Assembly (NCBI RefSeq): GCF_028769735.1
Contig: NC_088200.1
Coordinates: 72,941,394 to 73,005,393, forward strand
Origin: Zonotrichia leucophrys gambelii
Taxonomy: Eukaryota; Chordata; Aves; Passeriformes; Passerellidae
Length of the DNA: 64,000 nucleotides
Reading direction: 5' to 3'
Of this stretch, positions 1 to 11,198 are shown one piece after another (the stretch's first letter is position 1; every line of letters starts with the position of its first letter). The position numbers and the translations under genes were made by a program. Under the pieces are notes generated by a model. It saw only the letters and a list, made by a program, of their open reading frames with translations, was not told the origin of the DNA and searched no databases.

Positions 1-630
1 TTCCATGCCCTGGGGGTAGACTCAAGCCACTTGGCTGTTCAAGATAGCCACGGCCAAACTGAACAGTGCTGCGTCTGTGATGGGGGAAAAGAGGCATCTA
101 TTTACAGTGCTGGGGATGTAAACTTGGAAATACGCTTTTTATTTTTATTTTTAACCTGGAATGGAGCTAAGTATGGCTGCAGACATTTCTCCATTTAGAC
201 TGCGGGTCTTTCCAGTAATTATGGCTGAAACCCAAGTCCTACTGACGTAAATGGGATTCTGTCCACTGGCTTCAAGAGGAGCTAGACCAGGCCTAGCCTT
301 GAGGAACACAGCCAAGACAAGGGAAAGCCTTCTGTTTTCCCCCCCAAGGAAAAACACTCTGAGCTTACCGGATCTTCAGAAACACTCTGAGCTATTCCTT
401 CTCCTCCCACCTGCTGCTTTGGGATTGTTTTAGGGTGTATCAACATCCCTTCAAATTCTCTCACCTGTAGCACCTCCCAGTCCTCAGTGCCTGTTATAAA
501 ACCCTTGGCAGCAAAGCTCCTGGAGCTGTGCTAAAATTGGGCAGGATGCTGTCTGCCCTTCCGTGGCATCCACGCCACAGCTGCCTTGTCTTTCCTTTCC
601 AGATTTTTACTCTGAAAAGTTTCTGAGGCC

Positions 631-832
631 CAAAAAAAAAAAAACCCCACAAAAACCAAACAAAACCAAACAAACAAACAAACAAACAAAAAATCACCAA
701 AAACAAAACAAAACAAAACAAAAACCCCCAAAACCCCCCAAAAATGGCAACAAAAAATAAAATAAAAAAAACCAACAAAAACCCCACTAAAATCTCCCAA
801 AAAACAAAACAAAAAAAACCTCCCAAAAATTA
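631..832. repeat. A/C-rich low-complexity tract
   Basis: About 200 bases almost without G or T on the + strand: runs of A broken by C and CC, with a short (CAAA)n core near 665-690. Open frames across it on both strands are low-complexity translations, Lys/Asn/Pro-rich on plus and Phe/Gly-rich on minus, and are not genes. Several similar tracts lie elsewhere in the window. Confidence 0.9.
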
Positions 833-2057
833 AAGGGATCCACAGCTTACCATCTCATTTTCCAGTGTTTAAATTTTTAATTTTTAACAAGTGTTTGCTC
901 TGCTCACAAGAAATAACAATGACAGGTGCCTAAGCTGGCATCTTTGTTGATGCCAGGTGAGATTTCCTGAGAGCCTCAGCAGGGAGGGAGGGCCTGCAGC
1001 AGAGGGTGATAGAAGTCATCCACCTTCCTGCCCAGCCCAATTAGCCCTGAGACACAGCACTAATTACCCTGGGGGAGCTGCCACGCCAGGGTCTGTGAGC
1101 TGTGAGCATCTCTGTGAGCACAGACCTTGCTGAGACCTCTAACAATGCCAGGAGAGGCAAGCCTTGGCTCCGGAGGCTAAGGGGTTAATGGGAAGGCAGG
1201 TCTGCAGGCCTGACAGCCCAGAGAAGCTGAGGATTTGGGATGTGAAGGAAATGTAGAAGGGGTGAGGGAGAAGAGGAAGGCTAGATACATGAGAGAGTTG
1301 AGAGCAAACTTGGGATTTTTTTTGTAGGAGTCCTGCCCCCTTGGATTTCTGCCTTTTCCCATTGCCACCTCCCAGGTCCCTGCTGCAGGGAATTGGGCAT
1401 GAGGTGTGAAGATTCCTTCTGGCAAGATTAATTTGAAGGCCTTGGCAGAGCTTTGGGGACCCATCAAGGCTTTCCAGCTATCTGCTGCCTCCCAGCTCCC
1501 AGCATCACTTTCCAGACACAGCAATTAACCTGCAATTAACCATCAAAGCAAGCACATTGCTCAGCCCATAGCCAAAGCCATACAGAGGCACATCCTGCTG
1601 TCCTGAGGACTCTGCTGGTCTCCAAACTTGCTGAGAAGAGGATTTCTGTAAGGAAAAGCCATTTGCAGAAAGAGACACGGTGGGATTCCAGGTTGCTCTT
1701 TTGAAATCCTTTCTGCAGTCCATGATAAACCCATGCAAGCCTTCTCACATCTGAAAGGTTTAGAGGTAGAACCATCTGCCTGCATCATTCCACAAAAATT
1801 GTTGCAAAGGTTAATCCAAAAATGAGGAAAAAATGCTTTGTTCTAAGCTTGTTTTTCCTTTCTCCTTTATCTGCCTGAGAAAATCATCACCTCCTGAGAA
1901 ACAAACACACCAATCTGAAAGCAAGTGAAAAAATTAAACTTTTTTACCATTTATTTGGCCCATTGACTCTTTCAGCACTGAAGAGCATGGAAGAGCAACT
2001 GAGGAGTTCAGCTGCATAGACAGTGAAATGTGAGACAGATTAAATTCTCTAAGAGAT
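833..2057. other. unique sequence, nothing recognised
   Basis: Mixed-composition single-copy DNA. No coding region, RNA gene or repeat is recognised. The open frames at 1177-1524 and 1505-1788 (minus) overlap each other in different frames and have no supporting features, so they are treated as chance. Confidence 0.6.
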
Positions 2058-2511
2058 TGTGGGGGGTTGGGCTCAGGAGGGCCAAGGTTCTAAGAACAAT
2101 AGAAAAATAAAGCCGTGTATTAGTGCTTGTATCAGCTTTCTAAGTCGCAAAAAGTTTATCTAGCAAGATATTAAGAAGGTTAAGCTTATGAATAGTGCTC
2201 TGTGTGTTGTCTCTTATAAAAGGGTAATGTATTCAAAATAAGCAAGCATTGTTTAAACCAAAGCTACATGTGCTTGTGCTGATTGGATAGAATTACTGTC
2301 AATATGCTTTTGCTTTGTGTAATTGGTTAAGAAGGTTATATAGTATGCTGCAACATTAAGTTTTCCGGCCTGCTTCCTGGATTTGTGAGCTGTTAGCATC
2401 TTTCCATTATCGTAGTCATGTAGTGAGACTGATGCTGAAAAATAAATAGTTCAAGACAATCTTCATAGCAGCCCCGTCCTGTTCGCGTCTGTAAATAAAT
2501 TGGTAGCGTCA
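2058..2511 (+). mobile_element. solo LTR of an endogenous retrovirus-like element
   Basis: The block begins TGTGGGGGGTTGGG and has the layout of a retroviral LTR in plus orientation. Two inverted CCAAT motifs (GATTGGATAG near 2281, AATTGGTTAA near 2322) precede a TATA-like TTATATAG near 2336. About 100 bases downstream is an AATAAA signal near 2440, then a short U5-like stretch with another AATAAA near 2495. The right edge is set at ...GCGTCA but is uncertain. The flanking pentamers GAGAT (2053-2057) and AAGGT (2512-2516) differ only by transitions and could be a worn target duplication. No gag, pol or env sequence follows, so it reads as a solo LTR. A truncated 5' LTR is less likely because no convincing primer-binding site is visible. 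Confidence 0.65.
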
Positions 2512-2589
2512 AAGGTGAAGCTGGAACTGAATCTGGAAAGGGAGAAAGAGTAGCAGAACATTCTAGAGCCTCATGAAACACAACAGGGA

Positions 2590-2919
2590 GGTCACAGGAG
2601 GCGTTTCCCCACTCCAAACAGCGCTGGCAGACAGGTGACAGGCATGGGGAGAAGCCTGAGGTCCCCAAGAGCTTTTTCACCCCAGCCTCCAAAGGGAGCC
2701 TCTCCTCCCAGCCCTCCAGTGACGGAGAGCAGGATGGGCCTGGGGAGCAAAGGCTCTGCCCTGGCAGGGAAGATCCTGCTCAGGGCCAGCTGAGGAGCCT
2801 GGAAATGCTCAGCTCCGAGGGACCTGGTGGGATGGAGCCCAGGGTCCCCAGGGAGCTGGCTGGGGGAGCTGCCAAGCCACTGTCCCTGGCACTGGAAATG
2901 TCCTGACAGTCAGGAGAGA
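2590..2919. other. GC-richer unique sequence
   Basis: The stretch is clearly GC-richer than its surroundings and ends in a short palindrome (TCCTGACAGTCAGGA at 2901-2915). No conserved coding frame is recognised. The minus-strand frame 2393-2692 starts inside the preceding LTR and is treated as chance. Confidence 0.5.
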
Positions 2920-3075
2920 GCTGAAAAAAGGGAAATATTGGACCTGCCTTCAAAAAGGGTGGGAGGGAAGAGCCTGGGAGCACCCAGCTGAATTCCAGGC
3001 TGAAAAAAGGGAAATATTGGACCTGCCTTCAAAAAGGGTGGGAGGGAAGAGTCTGGGAGCACCCAGCTGAATTCC
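2920..3075 (+). repeat. 79-bp tandem duplication (two copies)
   Basis: The segment starting GCTGAAAAAAGGG at 2920-2996 recurs at 2999-3075 with a 79-base offset. Only one substitution is obvious (AGCCTGGG versus AGTCTGGG). The near-identity implies a recent local duplication. The minus-strand frame 2910-3290 repeats a peptide segment simply because it crosses both copies. Confidence 0.95.
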
Positions 3076-3377
3076 CCTCTGTGCCTGGGAGCTGATGGGA
3101 CCGACCCTCTGGAAGCTCTGCTGAGGCTCCTGGAGCTCAGGGAGGTACCATATCCATCACCTGGGAAATCTGCCTCGTCTTTTCTGGGATTTACTGGCAG
3201 CTCTGTGTGAGGCTGGGCACAGCTTGGGCCGTTTGAGAAGCTTTGGTGCCAACCTCTGCAAAGACACTGGTATAAGATGCCCTCCAACAAAGGCAGCAGA
3301 GATCAGTGCCTCAAAGATAATTCCAGTCATGGTGTGGTGTTCAGGAGAGCTGGTCAAAGCAACAATAGAACACATTC

Positions 3378-3640
3378 CCACAAAAATAAACACCAAAAAA
3401 CAAAAACCAAAAAACCAAACCAAACAAAAAAAAAAAGCAAAAACAAAACAAACAAACAAACAAACAAACCCAAAAAAGACCTCAAGAAAACAAAAAAACA
3501 CAACACCAAACTCCCAAAAAACCAAAAACAAACCCAAACCAACCAAATAAAAACAAAAAAAGGAAGAACAGAAAACCACCCCAAATTAAAAAAAAATCCA
3601 AACCAATCAATCAATCAAACAAACAAACAAAAAAAATCAC
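3378..3640. repeat. A/C-rich low-complexity tract
   Basis: About 260 bases dominated by A with C, CC and CCC, including (CAAA)n at 3445-3470 and (AATC)n/(AAAC)n at 3605-3630. G and T are rare. Open frames in it (Lys/Gln/Asn/Thr-rich on plus, Phe/Leu-rich on minus) are artefacts. Confidence 0.9.
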
Positions 3641-4714
3641 ATTAAAAAATTTACAATATCAGATTTATTTCTCAAGTGAAAACAATGCAAAATATTTTGC
3701 TTACAACAAAGTGGTGTCTTCCAAGAGGGAAATAAGACATTGAGAATCACCTTGCTCAGTCTATATAAGCCATGAACATCTCCTGGGATTTTTCATCCCT
3801 CTGGAGCAGCAGGATTGAAAGCTGAATTCTAAAGTGACTATACCTTGTGTGTCTGACAGAGAGGCTGAAGAAGCTGCACCTTTATAAAGTGGGAAATTTT
3901 AAAATAGTCAAGTATGTGGCCAAAATTCTTATTCTTATGGCAGTCCACCTTGGGTAAATCCTTTAGTCAGACAACTCTGCTGCAATTTCCCACATATTCT
4001 TGGATTTGCTTTGGATTTGCACTTGCTCATCAGAGATTCCAAGAGCAGAATCTGGCCCTGGGTAGCTGTCAGTATGGGCTCATGTGCTCATTTGTTGTTT
4101 CATTGTGAACAAACTACTTACAGAGAAAAGGCCAGGCTGTGTTTTCCATTGTGCCATAATGTACCTGAATTATTGCCACTGCCTCTGTGGGCTACAAAGT
4201 CAGAGCAAATTTTGGAGTGAAAGTCCCAGAGGTATTTTAGGATGGGCCTATTCTTTTAGAGAAAGCAATAGTGAGGATTAAAGTGGGAGAAGTAAACAAA
4301 TGTATATAAACCCACCATTGCTTCTCCAGCTCTGAGACTGTCCGTGGAATCCCAAACATCTGGAGATCATTATCACACTGGCCTCATTGGAATAATTGTT
4401 TAATTATCTTCCTTTTCACTTTCTCTTTCTCTCCTCCCTTCTGTTTTCCTCACCACCCAGTTCCAGGATGCTGAACTCAGTTTGAATAAAAACCCCTCCA
4501 GAACTGAGCTTCATCATGGGGAATTTGGTCTGTAGGAAAATATTTCTATTCAGTCTTAAACAAACATTCTCAGTGCTTATAGCATCCCATCATGAGCAAG
4601 CTGCTTCTCCTTACAGAAAATAAAACTATAATTTTTTTTTCCCATTAGCTGGTCACAAATTTTGAAGAAAGCAAGGCAAGAAAGACACATTTATTTGGCT
4701 TATGAATTCTTTAT
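3641..4714. other. unique sequence, nothing recognised
   Basis: Single-copy sequence. Three short overlapping plus-strand frames between 3914 and 4281 lie in different frames with no splice or domain support. No repeat family is recognised. Confidence 0.55.
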
Positions 4715-4885
4715 AGAGTATATGTGTATATATATATATATAAAATATATACACATGTGTGTGTGCATGTGTGTATAAATATATTTCATATATCAATTTT
4801 ATATATATGAATATAAATATAAGTATGTTTTATTTATACATAAATTTTATATAAATGTATATAAATATAAGTATATTTTTATACT
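4715..4885. repeat. AT-rich block with (TA)n and a TATAAATATAAGTAT-like unit
   Basis: An interrupted (TA)n run (about 4722-4752) and a short TG/TA alternating stretch (4753-4776) are followed by degenerate repeats of a TATAAATATAAGTAT-like unit up to about 4880. No gene is involved. Confidence 0.85.
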
Positions 4886-5149
4886 TCCAGGAACTTCCAA
4901 ACCTAAATCCATGGTAAATCAAAGCTCCCACTTGAACAGAACACCGTCCTTGAGTGGAGGATGGAGGCCACTCTCAGAAAAGCAGAAACTGAATAATCCT
5001 GCCCAGAGTGAAAGGTGGAACAGTCCAAAAGGCCACGTTAACACCACCAGAGCTCCAAAAAATACATGTCTCAGAAACACCAAATGGAGCGTAACAATTT
5101 TTATTTATTTATATAATTGATTTTTTTTTTAATTTTTGGCTGAACGTCA

Positions 5150-5186
5150 AAAAAAAAAAAAAAGAAAAGAAAAGAAAGAAAAAGAG
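5150..5186. repeat. A-rich/(AAAAG)n tract
   Basis: A 15-base A run is followed by AAAAG and AAAG units. It could be the tail of a retroposed copy, but no parent sequence is recognisable upstream. Confidence 0.8.
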
Positions 5187-5418
5187 GGGAATGAGGATAA
5201 AATACTTTTTGCTGCATTATGACAGATGCAACAGCTGTAAGGGCGTGATGACACAGCTTCTGTCTGGAGCAGCAGGCCAGAGCAGAGTGAAAACCTCAGC
5301 AATGTAAACAGAGACCTGGTGAAAAGCATATAGTTTCACAGACCCAGCAAAGCCAAGCCTCAAACTGTGGCACTTTCTGGAACCTTCCCTTCCATCTGTC
5401 ACCGTGGCAGATGGATGG

Positions 5419-5450
5419 TGTCTGTCTGTCTGTCTGTCAGTCTGTCTGTG
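5419..5450 (+). repeat. (TCTG)n microsatellite
   Basis: A tetranucleotide TCTG run of about seven units with one interruption (TCAG). The surrounding frame 5367-5612 has no recognisable protein content. Confidence 0.9.
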
Positions 5451-5573
5451 CCCTTGGGGCTGTCTGCTGGCTCAGGACCCCCAGCTGCCACACAGAAGGG
5501 CCCAAGTGTGAACGTGCCTGTGCAGATCCATGCCCCACCACCACCAGCAGCAGCTCCTGACAGTCAGGAGAGA

Positions 5574-7136
5574 AGAAATTTTTTAATAAGAGAGATAGTT
5601 TCAGAGGCCTGAAACAGGAAAAATGACAGATCTCAGAATTCTCTACATCGTCCTCCAGGCACGCTGGTTTTTCAATCCTCGACTTTTTTCAACATGGCCA
5701 GAGTAAAATGCAGCTGGATGGTTGCTGCTTGCCGTAGGTTTTTTTGGGTGGAGATAAAGCATTTTAGGGTTGCCACTCTGAATCAGGCTCCCTCAACACA
5801 GGGAGGGTGTTGAGAGCTGGTCCAGGGCCAGATTTTTGGGGGAGGAACAGCATGCAGCACACAGCTCCCTCCTGGAGAGATCCATTTTCTGTGCTGCTTC
5901 CTGGGGACCAACACTGCCTAACCACCCCTCACCCTGCAGGGAAGGCAAAGTGCCTATCAGACCAGGGAGGTTTTCCAGTGTCAAGCCTCAGAGCAGCCCT
6001 CAAATCTTAAATTTTGGTTGCCTGAAGGGGACCTTCTTATTAACCTTACTTATGTTCGGTTATTATTGTCATACAATGAAATTATTATGTCATTTTATTG
6101 TCACGTGATGAAATACATCCTTCCGAAGAGACCAAGACTGAATTCTTTAAGCACAGTCTGTGTATAGTGAGGAATTAAAGCTCAGAGCCTGAGGAGAAAA
6201 ATTGTGATATAAACAAGCATAGAAACATCATCCAGCCACCAAAATCTGGTTCATAACAGAAAAGATGAAAACCTGTCCTTTATCTTGTCAAGTATCACTC
6301 CTGATGACTCTATTTTGGGCCTACTTTATCTGTAGAAATTGCTATCATTATAGTCAGTTATTATTGCTTTAATTCTGGGAAAGAATTTGAAAGAATTTGG
6401 ATGAATCCCAAGGAAGCAAAATGTTCAAAGGTCTGGCATGGCATCCCTTACAGGGATAAACCAGCTTATTCTTCAGCTGACCAAAAAAAGCAGGTGTGGA
6501 AAACCAAGACCGGTGTGGAAAGGGTGTGCAGAAATGGATGTTTCCTCTCCAAACAGATGGTTTGGAGGTGTTGTGAGATGATATTTGTAGCACCATTGCA
6601 AAGGAAAATAGGAGGTGTTTCTTCTGCAACACCTCAAATTAAACTGAGCTTTTTGTACATAGATGGTGTAGATATTAAGGATGATACTGCTGGGGATTAA
6701 AAAATAAGGAAAAAAAAAGCAAAACCAGCCCAGATAAATCTGGGTTAAAAAAAAAAAATCGTCAAGGATGAAACAGTACCATAAACACAGCTATTTGTTT
6801 AATATTATAATTATTAATATTAATAAAAATAAATCAGTGATAAGGTTGCCTGCCAAATGATAACCTGCTTCTTTAATTTTCTCCTAGGCTCGCAGACAGG
6901 ATGTCAGACTGGACATAGACCCTTGGTTTGCTACATTTGCTGTCAATTTGAGTTTGTTTTAGGTCTGCAATGAAATCAGACAATAGGCTTGGTGACTGGA
7001 CCCACAACTTCCATGTGCAACAAGCAACTGTGTGCTGTATCTTAAATATGAAGAAAAAAACCCAGTCAATTTTCAGTCTCCCAAAAATTCAGCAGTTATG
7101 CCTTAGCATCCTTGGTGGTGTAAATATGAATACCTA
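5574..7136. other. unique sequence, nothing recognised
   Basis: Mixed-composition DNA with AT-rich patches near 6040-6110 and 6795-6835. Frames at 5807-6108 and 6369-6700 occur on both strands over the same bases and carry no recognisable domains. No repeat family is identified. Confidence 0.55.
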
Positions 7137-7178
7137 TATATGAATACTCATATATGAGTGCATATGAGTATTCATATA
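7137..7178. repeat. perfect 17-bp inverted repeat (hairpin)
   Basis: The arms at 7137-7153 (TATATGAATACTCATAT) and 7162-7178 are perfect reverse complements separated by an 8-base loop (ATGAGTGC). As DNA it could extrude a small cruciform; as RNA it would form a 17-bp stem, short for a microRNA precursor. Confidence 0.9.
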
Positions 7179-8019
7179 AGAATATGTGAAGTAGCCCAGA
7201 ATATTACAGATCGGAATACCTACACTTAACACAATAACAGATGCAGGTTCTGAGGAAATTAAGTTTTGCTCTCGTGGGCGTAGTGCAAACATTGCACACC
7301 TGAGCTGTGATCCTGTGCCTATTCACATAACAAACTTCATTCAGCAGCATCAAAGAACTACTTTTGCATTAAGCATGAGGATTCCTTCATTCTTTAAAAA
7401 GAAGCTGCTGAGCTAAAGTGTGTCTGCATCTCAGATTGATATTGAGCACAATTGATAAATGATATATTTGAGAGAATACAGCTCTGCTGATGTGTTAATA
7501 AAACTTCAATCCAGCAAGGCACACATGCATCTGATGGGTTAAAGAGCATGATTGCTGCCTCTTGATCTTCCAGAGAAGTCATAATTTCTTCCACCCAGAC
7601 CTGTTGGCCGTTTTCCATTGCTGGGTGTAGCTCTAAGACTCTTGTTACTTTACATCAAAACTCTTTAAAACAAACATTATCTCCCTTTCTGTATCTGTGA
7701 AGTGTTACCGAGCTCTGTTCCTAACAAGAGGCCTTAGTCACTGTTATCATCTTAGGTAAATAAATAATAATGTTATTAACAATGATAGACCAATAAATTA
7801 TATGTAATCAAAATAAATGTCTGAAGCCTCGAGATGTGGGTGTTTCCTAAAGTGGTGGAATTCTTGGCTGTGAGGGAATTTCCAGGGAGAATTCTGATGC
7901 CTAACTGCCTTGAAATATCTTACTGCTCAAGACTCCTAATTTGGCTTTTGGATGTATGCGCATTTCAGCTGACAGATAAAATATTATGCTTCGTGGTGCT
8001 CATTTTATTTTCTGAGTTT
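7179..8019. other. unique sequence, nothing recognised
   Basis: No coding region, RNA gene or repeat family is recognised. The minus frame 7394-7618 has no supporting features. Confidence 0.5.
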
Positions 8020-8191
8020 GGTTGCTTTTTTGGCTTTTTTTTTGTTTTTGTTTTGTTTTGTTTGGATTTTTTTTTTTTGCTTTTTTTTGTTTTTTGTTTT
8101 CTTTGTTTTGTTATTTGGGGTTTTATTTTGGATTTTTTGTTTGGTTTGATTTGGGTTTTTGGTTTTTTTGTAATGGGTTTTTTTTTTTTCA
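8020..8191. repeat. T/G-rich low-complexity tract
   Basis: A T-dominated tract with G and GG/GGG, nearly free of A and C. It is the complement of the A/C tracts seen elsewhere. The 173-aa plus-strand frame over it is Phe/Leu/Cys-rich and is an artefact. Confidence 0.9.
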
Positions 8192-11097
8192 AAACTGCTT
8201 TCTTAGTGTCCTTATATTTTCTTTTTCCTTTATTTCCCCTGCTTTCAGGAATTGGGCAACACTGTTTTGCAAGTGACCATTTATTCTGGAAATCTCTCTT
8301 ATTAAAAATCATTAAACAAACCATACATATTAGCATGTATAAATTGGTGTTTTAAGTCCACTCCACTAAAGGTATCTGGGTAAAATAATTTTCCTTTTCA
8401 GAAGTTTGGAAGAATCAATTGCTTTTGGAAATGTCTGGATTTACTTATGCAAAAGTACAGTCTGCAATACTGCACAGCAATATATATAGCAGGAATCCAT
8501 TAAAAAAACAAACAAAGAAAGAAACAACTGCAAGTCTCTGTGTATTTGCAAACAACATGCTTTTCATGGAAAAAACCTGATATTTTGTCAAGGAAGTAAA
8601 TTTTTTTTAATGAAAATTGGAAATGCTTCCATCCAAAATGGCACAAAAGCCCAACACTGCTCCATAGCTCAGTGGGAGCTGCAATTCAGAATTCTTATGT
8701 TCTTATTTTGGGTGATGTGCTGCACTCTTCATATAACTTGCCTCCACGTGATGCACCACAGGAAATTACTTTTGTGGTGCCCAGAGACCACAAATGTCAA
8801 AAAAGGCATTTAGGTATAGTCTGGCTGAAGACAAAAAAAAAGTAGAGACACAGAGACTTGTGATCCTGTAAGATCTTCCCCTCCTCCCAGAGTGTGAAAT
8901 CGGACCCAATGCTAAATGTCACTGGGGCTTTAATTTCTGACACCTTTACTCACTGGAGTCGGAGCTGCTGAGTGCAACTGAGCAAATGAGAAGTAGAATA
9001 ATACCAAATATTGACAGATTATTGCAGTACCAACCACAGAGAGTCCATGCAAATTCATTTTATATTTCTGTCTGTGTGCCTGACTTGCTCAAAGCCTTTG
9101 TCCTCCAGTCTTTGCTCTCCTGGTTGTAGCTTTCCCATAGATGTAGAGGGGAGTTTCAGGAAGTTCTGGAAGAATTACTGACTTTGTAAAAGTTGTACCT
9201 CATAAAGATCTTTGTGTTTGACAGAGACCAACCTTGCCTTGCGAGGATGCAGTGTGATTTACCCTTCAGTAGCATATAGCACTAATTTCTAGCTGTACAT
9301 CCATATTCCAAGTGTATTTCTAAGCTGCTGTCAGAGCAGAGATATACCTCTGATCCTGTAGTTTAGGCAAGGAATGTTGCAAATCAGTAAATGATCTACA
9401 AATTAATCTTACTGTGATAGGACACTACAATAAATACGTTTGTCAATATATGCTTTTCTTTTCTTCTCTTAAGTTTAAGCTTATACCATAAAATTTCAAT
9501 TTAAGATATTTTTTTCATATTTTCTGTGAGTACACCAGAAATACTTTATGGCTCAAAACTCTCCCAATCCCTAGCTGATGCCACATCCTCCTCATGACAA
9601 AAGATCTTTTTTCACCAGAAAGATGCTGCAGCATGGGAAGAGCTTATCCAGAGGGGCTATAACATAGCTACTCCAGACATCTTTCCAGACCCAGTTAGAC
9701 AAAAGAGGGATGTCCTGAGTTGGCAGTGCTGATAGTCTGATTTCTAGAGTGGTTTTGGACCTGAGATACCCAGACTCTCTTTAGTCATGTGAAATGCTCA
9801 CATGAGATGGGGTGGTTGCAGCTTCTGCAGCATTGCCAGTGGTGCAGACCAAATGCCCTGGTGCTGTTTAGATACTGAGGTCACTGTAAAATCCTTTAAG
9901 TGACAGGTTGAGTGGATTAATTTCTGTCTGAGCCCCTCTTGCCAAATTGTGACTGTCAGTACTGATATATCAGATCTATGTCAAAAACTCTGTCAGTCAC
10001 TGTAAAAGTTTCCCTGCTCCTCTTCCCTAGCACCCATTCTCTGCAGCAGGCTTTGAGCTGGCACCCCAAATTTTGATGCAAACTCTGGCAGCCAAACCTT
10101 CTCCTGGGCAGCTGTTGCAATATCTCAGTTGGATAGCCCTGAATTTAATGCTCTCCTTGGCTTTCTTGCTTTTCCCTGCTATGGCCATAACTCTATTCTA
10201 CTAGGTTAATCCCTCCTTTTGGTTTGTATTTGAGATTGTTCCTCTTTTCCCAGAGAATGGTGAAACTCAGGAAGGTTGTTTAATTTTCCACAATCCTTAG
10301 GCCCCCAGGCTGAAAACTGAGTGTCCCTCTCCATTCACAGCACACAGGAGGAAGGGTTTGGCAGCTCTTGGCCTCATAATGCATAATGCAGGACAAACTG
10401 CTTTCAAGGGGCAGACCACCTGCCAGAAGAGCAAAACAGAAGTAGCCCAGAATATTAAAACTGTTTGGGACAGGACTGACATTTTTATTCTATCTTTGAA
10501 CAGCTTCTTGTGCAGTCTGCATACGTGGTTGGACATGGAGATACCTTCACAAGGCAAACAATAACAGATGCTTTTCCTAATGAAAGCAATTTAGAAACAA
10601 TCTGATTCCTCCAGATTTGATTTTATTTTATTCCTCCAGTTTGATTTTAAGAGTGGATAATTAAAATTATTTACCTTCTGGCATCAGAAGTTAATTTAAA
10701 TGCTTTACGCTGTAGTGCCAGCATGGGAAATTAAAATACCGAGCACCTAGCGATAATGAGGCAGTTTAACATCAACGGGACTGTGAAGTTTTAAGGGAAT
10801 CAGGGAAAGGTTTCCGATTCAGATACAGCAGAGGAAGCTGCCATGGGGATCAGTGATAAAACACCAAGGGAAAAGGGCTGTGCTTGAGAGAGAATCCCCT
10901 CCTTTCTGCAGGAGCTGCTCTCTGAAGGATATCGGTGCCTATTTTTAGTCTCAAAGTTCCAGTAGCATTTTCAGACAACAAAAATCATTGAAGACCTACT
11001 GTTTATACAAAGAGTAACATTAAAAACAAACAAAAAAGAGCCCTTCATACAAAAATTGCAGTGAAAACAGTGATCAATCAAGGGGGTGCAAAGCTAC
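8192..11097. other. unique sequence, nothing recognised
   Basis: About 2.9 kb of single-copy sequence. Only short frames without recognisable domains are present (8610-8813, 10297-10564). No CR1, LTR or microsatellite longer than about 20 bp is recognised. Confidence 0.55.
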
Positions 11098-11198
11098 GGA
11101 GATGAGAGGATGAGATGAGGTTGAGATTGAGATTGAGATTGAGATGAGATGAGATGAGATGAGATGAGATGAGATGAGATGAGATGAGATGAGATGAG
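11098..11198 (+). repeat. (GAGAT)n pentamer array with a GAGATT hexamer start
   Basis: After an irregular start, four GAGATT units pass into about a dozen uninterrupted GAGAT units up to 11198. The minus-strand frame over it translates as repeated Ser-His-Leu-Ile-Ser and is an artefact. Confidence 0.95.

Noticed and set aside
2505..2530. Primer-binding site after the 2.06-kb LTR (TGGTAGCGTCAAAGG)
   Set aside because: It does not match the 3' end of a usual primer tRNA, so the element was treated as a solo LTR.
2393..2692. 99-aa minus-strand frame
   Set aside because: It runs from unique DNA into the LTR on its antisense strand and has no recognisable content.
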